Below, one piece after another: positions 8,552-16,194 of a stretch of DNA of 64,000 bases (position 1 is its first letter; every line of letters starts with the position of its first letter). The notes beneath the pieces were generated by a model. The model ran no database searches. It saw only the letters and a list, made by a program, of their open reading frames with translations, and was not told where the DNA came from. The DNA is taken from positions 62,001-126,000 of the forward strand of contig JANQPA010000036.1 of the NCBI GenBank assembly GCA_028285545.1. The letters are read 5' to 3'. Source of the DNA: Saprospiraceae bacterium (GTDB lineage Bacteria; Bacteroidota; Bacteroidia; Chitinophagales; Saprospiraceae). The position numbers and the translations under genes are program-made.

Positions 8552-10081
8552 ATGAAAAAAAAGATACTTTTTTCCTTCCTGATCATTGCCCTGGTAATGA
8601 GTAATTGTACTAAATCCACTTTCGAGGAATCTAGCTTGCCAGATGAGAACTCTGATCCTATGGACCGTTCTGAAATCAATGATTTTGTCATAAAAAAGAT
8701 ACATGAAACCAATGATGTTTTTCATTGGACAGATGCCAATGACCATATGCTATGGAGTGCAGTAGTTCTTAGCGACTCCTTAGTTACCATTGGTTACAAG
8801 CCAGCTGGTGTAAACCAGATTGATGACATAATTCACAAGCTTGACTTGGAACAGCAAGAATGGAAAGAGGCCAGAAATAAAATCTTAACTTATATCGTAA
8901 ATGAAACCAATAGTAAATATGGTACCACTTATAAAGCAGAAGATATCATGCCTTATGGACTTGAAAGTACCCTACCTTATCTTGACATCAGGCTTTATGA
9001 TCAGGGAATGATGACCGTACTAAGAGAAATGCCCGAAGTGCGCTACCTTGAACCTTCCGGCTACTCAATGGAAGAAGTGAATTTCAGAAGCGATTCAGGA
9101 TGTGGCTCTTATGATGCCAATGTAAATAGTGGTGATTACGAAAACATTTCTCCTACTTCACGCCGTTCCTGGCACCACCTGAATGCCAATGTGGATGATG
9201 CCTGGAATAATTCGAACAAGGGCAACAACATCTGGGTGGCTTTGATCGATACCGGAGTGTCTAAGAATCAGGATAAATTAAATGGAGAGTTTAATGAGAA
9301 AGAATCTGCTGGAAGATCTATAGAAAAATACGGCTTCTATAAAACAGGATGGTGGTGGAATAAAAAATACGATGGTTGGCATGATAAGTGTGGCCATGGA
9401 ACCGCTATGGCTGGGCTTATTGCCGCCCCTCGAGGCACAGATCGAACACCAGCAGGAGTGGCTTATCAGGCCAATTTAATCTCATACAGAGGAACCAGTG
9501 ATGTGGTTATCAATGGATCAGATGAAAAGAATGGGGTAGCAGAATCACTAAAACATGCCGGAAATCAATCAAAGGTCAAAATTATTAGCATGTCTATAGG
9601 AGATGTTTTCTCTTCAGGAAAAGTTAAAGATGCAGTAAAATATGCCTATAATAAAGGAAAAATGATCTTTGCCGCAGCCGGAACATCACTATCCTGGACC
9701 AGCTGGTGGGGAGTAATTTTCCCAGCCAACATGAGTCAAACAATAGCCGTAACCGGAATTAAAACTGGATCTCCAAGAGTTCGATGTAATACTTGCCATG
9801 ATGGGGATAAAGTAGATTTTGTAGTAGAAATGCAAAGACGAAATAATAATGACCGTACGGCAGTTTCTCTTACCACTTCGGGCAATGATTCTGGTTATGT
9901 TGGAGGCTCTTCTGCTGCAACAGCCACCATGGCAGGAATAGCTGCATTGATTTGGAGCGATCATACTTCCTGGTCCAGAACCCAGGTTTTAAATGAACTG
10001 AAAAACTCAGCGGATACCTATCCTGCAAGGGATAATAACTTTGGATGGGGTAAGGTGGATGCTTTTGCTGCAGTGCAGTAG
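8552..10081 (+). CDS. S8 (subtilisin-like) serine protease, lipoprotein
   Basis: 509 residues. The lipoprotein signal peptide has a lipobox-like VMSNC with the Cys near residue 19. A propeptide-like region runs to about 205, followed by the subtilase domain with Asp233 (ALIDTGVS), His282 (CGHGTAMAG) and Ser454 (GGSSAATATMAG). The segment normally holding the oxyanion-hole Asn (AAAGN) reads AAAGTS, with Thr378 in place of Asn, which may lower or alter activity. It would act on the cell surface or periplasmic face, degrading or processing proteins. It has its own upstream region and no terminator that I can see. No C-terminal sorting domain is present. Confidence 0.9.
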   Translation: MKKKILFSFLIIALVMSNCTKSTFEESSLPDENSDPMDRSEINDFVIKKIHETNDVFHWTDANDHMLWSAVVLSDSLVTIGYKPAGVNQIDDIIHKLDLEQQEWKEARNKILTYIVNETNSKYGTTYKAEDIMPYGLESTLPYLDIRLYDQGMMTVLREMPEVRYLEPSGYSMEEVNFRSDSGCGSYDANVNSGDYENISPTSRRSWHHLNANVDDAWNNSNKGNNIWVALIDTGVSKNQDKLNGEFNEKESAGRSIEKYGFYKTGWWWNKKYDGWHDKCGHGTAMAGLIAAPRGTDRTPAGVAYQANLISYRGTSDVVINGSDEKNGVAESLKHAGNQSKVKIISMSIGDVFSSGKVKDAVKYAYNKGKMIFAAAGTSLSWTSWWGVIFPANMSQTIAVTGIKTGSPRVRCNTCHDGDKVDFVVEMQRRNNNDRTAVSLTTSGNDSGYVGGSSAATATMAGIAALIWSDHTSWSRTQVLNELKNSADTYPARDNNFGWGKVDAFAAVQ

Positions 10082-10127
10082 AAAAACCTCCTCTTTTTCA
10101 TTATTAGTTTTTGTGAACGGAAGGTAA

Positions 10128-10229
10128 GGTAGAAGTATAATTGAAGTAAAGTAGAAGTAGTTTGTATATTTATATAAGCTTACTTCTGTTTTAGTTTGCT
10201 GGAGGCCATGCTTCAACTATACTTCTACC
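10128..10229. repeat. Long inverted repeat, 19-bp arms
   Basis: GGTAGAAGTATAATTGAAG (10128-10146) and CTTCAACTATACTTCTACC (10211-10229) are reverse complements with one mismatch, across a 64-nt loop. The arms contain GTAGAAG, linking this to the intergenic repeat elements at 32434 and 61881. Confidence 0.65.
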
Positions 10230-10535
10230 GAATATTAATGACCCAGATTTTTTCGATCAAAAAAACAAAATTCAATATAAGTTCGACCATTATTTAACTA
10301 TTAGTAAACTTAGTTTATTGAGGGTTAAATGGTGGTTTATTTTTTTGGGAAAAATGAAGAATTATTTCCCAATTAAACCTTAGAAAAGCATTAATGTAAA
10401 AGAATTTGATTCTTAAAGCTTTAGACTTCTTCAATGCGAACATTTGTTCTTTTTTTCTTTCTTCCCTATCTAATTAAGCAGAAAAATACACTTATTACTA
10501 CCCGAACGTAAAGTAAAAGTTAGGCCAAGGTTAAC

Positions 10536-10543
10536 TACCTTTG
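10536..10543 (+). promoter_or_regulatory. Possible -7 element for the TonB receptor
   Basis: TACCTTTG fits the Bacteroidota -7 consensus TAnnTTTG and lies 39 bp before the ATG. No good -33 TTTG is seen at the expected distance, so support is weak. Confidence 0.3.
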
Positions 10544-10582
10544 AGTTCGAAGACATACAATAAATAAATCAAACTCAACGTA

Positions 10583-13500
10583 ATGAAACGGTTTTTAGGA
10601 CTACTTCTATTTTTTTTGGGGCTGCAATTATCATCTTTCGCTCAGGTGACAACAGCTTCTATTAATGGTACTGTAACCGACAATAATGGACAGGCTTTAG
10701 ATGCTGCTACTGTAGTTGCTATCCATCAGCCTTCAGGTGCACAGTACGGTACCACCACCAGAGAGGATGGTAGATTTAACCTTCCTAACTTAAGAGTTGG
10801 TGGACCATACACCATTCAAACAAGTTTTGTGGGCTACAAAACTAAAACGGTTAATGATGTAACTTTAAGTCTTGCACAAAAACTTACCCTTGATTTTAAC
10901 CTGGAAAGTGAAGCGGTAAATATTGAAGGAGTGGAAGTTGTTGGAAACTCTGATCCTGTTATCAATAACAAAAGAACAGGAGCTGCTACCAATATTTCTT
11001 CTGCTCAGATTCAATCATTGCCAACTATATCCCGTTCCGCTTCTGACTATACAAGATTAACACCGGCCTCTGACGGAAATTCTTTTGCTGGAAGGAATGA
11101 CCAATTTAACAACTTTTCATTGGATGGCTCGATCTTCAATAACCCCTTTGGTTTGGATGCTGCCACACCAGGAGGTCAAACAGATGCTCAACCCATTTCA
11201 TTGGATGCAATTGATCAGATTCAAGTATCTATTGCTCCATATGATGTCACACAGGCCGGATTTACAGGAGCTTCTGTAAATGCTGTAACTAAAAGTGGAA
11301 CCAATGATTTCTCAGGTACCGTTTTTGGCTTCTTTAGAAATCAGGATTTGACAGGGTCTAAAGTGAATGGAAATGACATTTTTGTACCAGATTTACGTCA
11401 GTTTCAAACTGGATTTAGTTTGGGTGGGCCAATAATAAAGGACAAATTATTCTTTTTTGTTAATGCGGAAATTGAACGTAGAGAAGATTTGGGCTCAAAT
11501 TTCCTGGCTAATCGACCTGGCTTGGATAAAACCAATGTGTCAAGAGTGGAGGCTGCGGATTTTGATAGAGTAGCTGCAGCTTTAAGACAACAGTTTAATT
11601 ATGATCCTGGAGCATACGAAAATTTTATCCACAATACTGACAATGAAAAAGGAATTGTTAAACTGGATTGGAATATAAATAATAAACATTCCTTAACAGC
11701 AACCTACAACTTCCTAAATGCATCTAAGCAAAAACCTGCTCACCCTTCTGCTTTGGGAAGAAGAGGACCTGATGCTACTACCCTGCAATTTTTTAATGCC
11801 GGATATCAGATCAACAACATTATTCATTCTGGTTTAGTGGAAATTAGGTCTTTATTCAGCAATAAAGTCTCTAACAAATTCCAGGTTGGATTCACTTCTT
11901 TCCGAGATTCTCGTGATCCTCAATCAGATCCTTTTCCTGTCTTGAATATTAACAGAGATGGAATTCGCTATATCGTTGCTGGACATGAACCCTTTTCTAT
12001 TAATAACCGATTGGATCAGGACGTTTTTCAGCTGACGAATAATCTTAATTTCTACCTAGGAGATCATACTTTGACCATTGGTGGATCTTTTGAAAGATTT
12101 AATTTCGACAACTCTTTTAATCTGGGTGTTTATGAGCCTTTTGGTGTTGCCTACCCAGGAGGTACCTTTGGACCTGGATTTGAAAGTGTAGATGCATTCC
12201 TAAATTATGTAGGTACCGCTGACATGGCAACTGTTGTTGATCATGCTCGTAATACTTTCAATGCTGCAAATTGGGCACTGGCTGAAACCAATGTTGGACA
12301 ATTGGCTTTTTATGCTCAGGATGAATGGGCAGTTAATAATAACTTCACTTTTACCTATGGATTGAGAGTAGATGCTCCTTTATACTTCAATACACCTGAA
12401 TTAATCCAGGAAAACATCGATCGCAACTGTTGCTACGATCCTAGTATCACCTATTTCGAAGAAGATGGCACACCTATCTCCTTTGATCACACAGAACTTC
12501 CTACAGGGAATGTTTTAGTATCTCCTAGAATAGGATTTAACTGGGACGTTGAAGGGAATGGCGAAACACAGATTCGTGGTGGATCTGGATTGTTCACAGG
12601 CCGTTTCCCATTTGTATGGATTGGAAACCAGGTGGCCAACCCTAACTCCTTCTTCTATAATGTTACACGTACAGATTTTAAATTTCCTCAGGTTTGGCGT
12701 ACTAATTTAGGAATGGATAAAAGATTTGGCGCAGGTTGGGTGTTATCTACTGATTTGATTTACACCAGTGATGTTAATGCCATGATGGTTCGCAATTATG
12801 GGGTAAGACCTCCAACAGGAACGCTACAAGGTGTTGACAACAGACCCATCTATAATGCCGCCACTGATCGTAATGCTGCCGGTAATAATGCTTATGTGTT
12901 TACCAATGTAGATATTGGGCATTCGTTTAATGCTACTGTACAATTGCAACGTACCTGGTCAAATGGCTTATATACCAGTATTGGATATAACTTCCTCGAT
13001 GCAAAGGATGCTTCTTCAATTGAAGCGGAGATCTCTAGTGATGCTTTTGACCGTAACCCAGCCATCAATCATGTGAATGATGCAGTATTGACACCTTCAT
13101 TATACGGTAATCGCCATCGTATTGTAGGGTCTGCTTTCAAAAAATTCTCATACGGAAATGATAATCGCTGGGGAACTTCCATCGCTTTATTCTTCCAGTA
13201 TGCACAGGGTGGCCGATTCACCTATACTTATTCCGGTGATTTGAATGGAGATGGATCATTCTTGAATGATTTGATCTATGTACCAACAGATGGAGAAATC
13301 GATCAAATGGCTTTTACCGGAGATGATGCTTCTCAAAATTCACAAAGAACAGCCCTTAAGAGGTTCATCGCTCAGGATGATTATCTAAGTGAAAGACGTG
13401 GAGATTATGCTGAGAAATATGATATTTTAAGCCCCTGGTACTCCAACTGGGACCTTAGAATCTTGCAAGACTTCAACTTTGGAGCAGGTAGCAAAAAGAA

Positions 13501-13720
13501 TACCATCCAGTTCAGTATCGATATTTTGAATATTGGAAACCTGATCAGCAGTAATTGGGGAGTAAGACAATTCCCGACCAATACACAGCCTATTGGTGTT
13601 TCTGTTGCTGATGGGGTACCTACCTACAGCTTTGACACTGGTTTAACTTCTACTTTTGTGGATGACTTTAGCTTATTGTCACGCTGGCAGATGCAGTTTG
13701 GATTGAGATATATCTTTTAA
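10583..13720 (+). CDS. Oar-like TonB-dependent outer-membrane receptor
   Basis: 1045 residues with a signal peptide ending SSFAQ. Residues about 25-110 form a carboxypeptidase-regulatory-like beta-sandwich (INGTVTDNNGQALDAATV to TLDFNLES). A plug domain follows (about 115-240; INNKRTGAATNISSAQIQSLP, then FSLDGSIFNNPFG, then VTKSGTNDFSGTVFGF), then a 22-strand-type barrel ending in the aromatic-terminated strand MQFGLRYIF. This is the architecture of Oar, the myxobacterial/Bacteroidota receptor class used for export or uptake of large substrates, and differs from SusC: there is no SusD partner. It is monocistronic, closed by a terminator 20 bp after the stop. Substrate unknown; protease cargo has been linked to Oar in Myxococcus, and an S8 protease lies directly upstream (inference only). 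Confidence 0.93.
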   Translation: MKRFLGLLLFFLGLQLSSFAQVTTASINGTVTDNNGQALDAATVVAIHQPSGAQYGTTTREDGRFNLPNLRVGGPYTIQTSFVGYKTKTVNDVTLSLAQKLTLDFNLESEAVNIEGVEVVGNSDPVINNKRTGAATNISSAQIQSLPTISRSASDYTRLTPASDGNSFAGRNDQFNNFSLDGSIFNNPFGLDAATPGGQTDAQPISLDAIDQIQVSIAPYDVTQAGFTGASVNAVTKSGTNDFSGTVFGFFRNQDLTGSKVNGNDIFVPDLRQFQTGFSLGGPIIKDKLFFFVNAEIERREDLGSNFLANRPGLDKTNVSRVEAADFDRVAAALRQQFNYDPGAYENFIHNTDNEKGIVKLDWNINNKHSLTATYNFLNASKQKPAHPSALGRRGPDATTLQFFNAGYQINNIIHSGLVEIRSLFSNKVSNKFQVGFTSFRDSRDPQSDPFPVLNINRDGIRYIVAGHEPFSINNRLDQDVFQLTNNLNFYLGDHTLTIGGSFERFNFDNSFNLGVYEPFGVAYPGGTFGPGFESVDAFLNYVGTADMATVVDHARNTFNAANWALAETNVGQLAFYAQDEWAVNNNFTFTYGLRVDAPLYFNTPELIQENIDRNCCYDPSITYFEEDGTPISFDHTELPTGNVLVSPRIGFNWDVEGNGETQIRGGSGLFTGRFPFVWIGNQVANPNSFFYNVTRTDFKFPQVWRTNLGMDKRFGAGWVLSTDLIYTSDVNAMMVRNYGVRPPTGTLQGVDNRPIYNAATDRNAAGNNAYVFTNVDIGHSFNATVQLQRTWSNGLYTSIGYNFLDAKDASSIEAEISSDAFDRNPAINHVNDAVLTPSLYGNRHRIVGSAFKKFSYGNDNRWGTSIALFFQYAQGGRFTYTYSGDLNGDGSFLNDLIYVPTDGEIDQMAFTGDDASQNSQRTALKRFIAQDDYLSERRGDYAEKYDILSPWYSNWDLRILQDFNFGAGSKKNTIQFSIDILNIGNLISSNWGVRQFPTNTQPIGVSVADGVPTYSFDTGLTSTFVDDFSLLSRWQMQFGLRYIF

Positions 13721-13741
13721 TTGAAAAGTTAAATGTTCTTG

Positions 13742-13784
13742 AAAACAAACCCTGATGGTTAGGTCCATTAGGGTTTGTTTTTTT
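13742..13784 (+). terminator. Rho-independent terminator after the TonB receptor
   Basis: AAACAAACCCT (13743-13753) pairs with AGGGTTTGTTT (13770-13780), with an inner ATGG/CCAT stem, followed by TTTT. Confidence 0.85.
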
Positions 13785-13810
13785 AGGGAATCCCTACTAT
13801 TTTAGATGAT

Positions 13811-14260
13811 ATGAAAGATGAATTGGATTTAGATTATTGGCGCATTTTAAGCTTATTATTTAAGATAAGTTGGATAATTGCAGCGCTATATTCAATTTAT
13901 TTCATTTTTGGAACCATGTTTTTGGGCTATATCTTTCAATTTGAAAATGCTAAACCTGAGCGTACTGTTCTCAATTTTGTACTTCCCTCCTTGGTGGGCA
14001 TTTTGTCAATTATTTTATTCTCCAAAGAATTAATTTTTGGATACTTTACAGAGTATTACAAAAGGAGCTTGATTTCCCTGGCAATAATTAGCATTCTAAT
14101 CATTGTATCTTCAATACCTTTAATAGATTATTATTCATGGTTTTTGGAAGATATAGACTCTACTTTTGGAGTAGGAATACCCCTTTTGATATTATTTGCT
14201 AGCTTTTTAGGTTTAATTTTAAATAGAGCTTATTATCTAATCAGGAAACAAAATAAATAA
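13811..14260 (+). CDS. Small integral membrane protein of unknown function
   Basis: 149 residues, four predicted membrane segments (about 12-42, 53-75, 85-107, 120-142), with a charged N-terminus (MKDELDLDYW) and a basic C-terminal tail (RKQNK). No signal peptide and no catalytic motif are visible, and I do not recognise a family. It sits between a terminator and a membrane metalloprotease-like gene on the same strand, 127 bp apart; cotranscription is possible but not shown. Codon use and the ATG only 26 bp after the terminator support it as a real gene. Confidence 0.7.
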   Translation: MKDELDLDYWRILSLLFKISWIIAALYSIYFIFGTMFLGYIFQFENAKPERTVLNFVLPSLVGILSIILFSKELIFGYFTEYYKRSLISLAIISILIIVSSIPLIDYYSWFLEDIDSTFGVGIPLLILFASFLGLILNRAYYLIRKQNK

Positions 14261-14387
14261 TGGTTTGTCATTAAAGAAAGAATTTGAAATAAAGGAAATT
14301 CAAGGTCCTTAATTAATCATTTTAACAAGGGTAACATAGCTATATTCCCAACATTCAAAATTCAAAATTCCATTTTCAAAAAAATAT

Positions 14388-15035
14388 ATGGATCTTAAAA
14401 TCGAAGAACTAGAAAACAACGGATACCACTTAATAGAAGAACTACAACACGATGAATTAATTCCTTTTGTCCAAAGAATTTTCAGAAGCCCCAACTGGAT
14501 TACTAAAACTTATATCTGGCTCAATATTATTCTAATTATCGGACTTCTCGCTCTGATTGTCGTCGCTATTCTAGATGGAAAATCATTTGGAAGCATTATT
14601 GGCCAGGTGAGTTGGGGAATTCTACTTTTATTACCCATTATACCCATTCATGAAGGGCTTCATGGAGCAGTTTATAAATATTTAGGCGCTCCCAAAGTTC
14701 ATTATACCGCTAATTTTAAGCGCTTTTATTTCACTGCCCAGGCTGATCGTTTTTTGGTGGATAAAAACGGCTTCTATCCTTTAGCTTTTACCCCTTTTCT
14801 GGTCATAAATTCTGCAGCTATTGTCTTGATGTTCATCTTTCCTGAATATCTTTTGTTGCTGTGTACTTTTTTGTTTTCCCACACCACTGCCTGTGGTGGA
14901 GATTTTGCCCTGGCCGCATATTTTTATAATAAAAGAGATACAGGCCTAATCACTTACGATGATGTACCGAATAAAAGGACTTTTTTTTATGCTAGAGTTA
15001 AGAGTGACGAGTTAAAAGTGATGAGTGACGAGTAG
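14388..15035 (+). CDS. DUF3267-family membrane zinc metalloprotease-like protein
   Basis: 215 residues with two membrane segments before and two after the zinc motif. The HExxH motif is HEGLH (His88, Glu89, His92) in the context IPIHEGLHGAVYKYLG, and Asp172 in the ACGGDFALA segment is the likely third ligand, as in DUF3267 proteins. The family is thought to be intramembrane-type peptidases but few members have a known substrate. The last residues (VKSDELKVMSDE) are encoded by a repeated run of GAGTGACGAG/GTTAAAAGTGATG typical of the intergenic repeats of this genome, so the natural C-terminus has probably been replaced or extended by repeat DNA. Confidence 0.85.
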   Translation: MDLKIEELENNGYHLIEELQHDELIPFVQRIFRSPNWITKTYIWLNIILIIGLLALIVVAILDGKSFGSIIGQVSWGILLLLPIIPIHEGLHGAVYKYLGAPKVHYTANFKRFYFTAQADRFLVDKNGFYPLAFTPFLVINSAAIVLMFIFPEYLLLLCTFLFSHTTACGGDFALAAYFYNKRDTGLITYDDVPNKRTFFYARVKSDELKVMSDE

Positions 15036-15066
15036 AAAATAACAAATAACCCAATAACGAATAACG
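14999..15066. repeat. Intergenic short-tandem repeat running into the DUF3267 gene
   Basis: Degenerate units TAAGAGTGACGAG, TAAAAGTGATGAG and TGACGAG are followed by AATAAC/GAATAACG units. It begins inside the coding end of the DUF3267 gene and fills the gap to the convergent PorP gene. Confidence 0.6.
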
Positions 15067-15070
15067 AAAA

Positions 15071-16126
15071 TCAAAAACTAGGACAAGTAACCTGATACTG
15101 CCTATTTTTTTCCTGCAAATATTTATAGGCAATAAACAATTCTAATGCCCCCCTTCCATTATTGACAATTCTTAAAGGCGAACTGGTAAAATCATAACTA
15201 ATCCCCAGACTGATACTAGGCATTTCCAATACCGTCGAGACTATAATGGATTCCATATCAAAAGACGAAGTGGGATTCTGCCCTCCATGAATCCAAATAC
15301 CTAATTTCATATCCAGATTACTTAGATGATGACCATAATATTTCAACTGTGCCCCAAGGGTTAGGCTCCTTGAAGGACCTTGCATCATATAAATAGCAGC
15401 GGGCAAAACACTAAGATCATCATTGAGCGGGACTTCACCACCTGCGTGGCCTACCCACCTGCGATCCAATGGAAGAAGTAGGTTGTTGGCAAAAGCGATA
15501 TTGGGATTATTAACATGATAGACTCCACCACCCAGATATACACTTGCATTTTCTCCCAATAAGGCATACCATAATAATCCAGCATTGATGCTGATATGCA
15601 GTCTATTCTCCTGGCCTTCAAAATTTTCTCCACTTGCCTGATCATTATTTACGGAAATGGATCCGGGGTCAAATTGAGATGAAAACCATAATCGATTGGC
15701 TTCAAAACTCCACTGCCCAAACCCCAGTTGGCCAGCACCTACCAGGTACTGTGCTACATCTGAGCCTCTGCCACCACTTAATTGTTTAATATAAGATAAA
15801 CCCACACTTCCATGAACTCTAGTAAAGTTAGAACTACCTGCCTGATCTCTCATGAATTCCATCCCAATCCCTACATTATCTATTTGGCCTACAGGCATTC
15901 TCATTTCAAAGCTAGCGGCAACGGATTTATAGGCTTGAGGTCCTACTACACTGGTTGATTGCTCTCTGAATAAAGCCTGCAATCGCACCCTCCCATCATA
16001 TACCCCGGTCAATGCAGGATTGACACGCATAGGATTGGCATAATATTGAGAAAATCTTGGATCTTGAGAAAATCCAGATTGACTTGCCAGCATAATCAAA
16101 TAAATAATGAATAAATATTTCTTCAT
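15071..16126 (-). CDS. PorP/SprF-family type IX secretion membrane protein
   Basis: 351 residues from the ATG at 16126 (MKKYLFIIYLIMLAS signal peptide, cleaved after GFSQ). The mature start DPRFSQYYANPMRVNPALTG is the hallmark of PorP/SprF proteins, outer-membrane beta-barrels. These are paired with, and help secrete or anchor, type IX cargo that carries a type B (gliding-associated) C-terminal domain. Here the gene directly follows such a cargo gene on the same strand, 68 bp downstream, the usual pairing. A longer frame starting at 16171 would read through the hairpin at 16139-16180 and is rejected. The C-terminal strands show a barrel-like alternation. Confidence 0.93.
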   Translation of the reverse strand: MKKYLFIIYLIMLASQSGFSQDPRFSQYYANPMRVNPALTGVYDGRVRLQALFREQSTSVVGPQAYKSVAASFEMRMPVGQIDNVGIGMEFMRDQAGSSNFTRVHGSVGLSYIKQLSGGRGSDVAQYLVGAGQLGFGQWSFEANRLWFSSQFDPGSISVNNDQASGENFEGQENRLHISINAGLLWYALLGENASVYLGGGVYHVNNPNIAFANNLLLPLDRRWVGHAGGEVPLNDDLSVLPAAIYMMQGPSRSLTLGAQLKYYGHHLSNLDMKLGIWIHGGQNPTSSFDMESIIVSTVLEMPSISLGISYDFTSSPLRIVNNGRGALELFIAYKYLQEKNRQYQVTCPSF

Positions 16127-16138
16127 AATTACTTTTAA

Positions 16139-16180
16139 ATATAGACTATGGGACGCTGGTAGGCGTCCCATAGTCTATAT
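16139..16180. other. Perfect 18-bp-arm hairpin between cargo gene and PorP gene
   Basis: ATATAGACTATGGGACGC (16139-16156) and its exact reverse complement (16163-16180) flank a 6-nt loop TGGTAG. It lies in the spacer, 13 bp upstream of the PorP start. On the transcribed (minus) strand it is not followed by a T-run, so it is more likely an mRNA processing or stability element, or a partial attenuator, than a simple terminator. Confidence 0.8.
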
Positions 16181-16194
16181 TAATTTGAATCGAT

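Larger units (their letters stand above)
10082..10582. other. 501-bp intergenic region upstream of the TonB receptor
   Basis: No ORF or RNA gene is visible. It holds a long inverted repeat (10128-10146 with 10211-10229, annotated separately) and, near its end, a possible -7 element. The length suggests a long leader or regulated promoter for the receptor gene. Confidence 0.55.

Noticed and set aside
16127-16171. Longer start for the PorP/SprF protein
   Set aside because: It would be translated from inside the 18-bp hairpin and lacks a signal peptide; the ATG at 16126 gives a perfect one.
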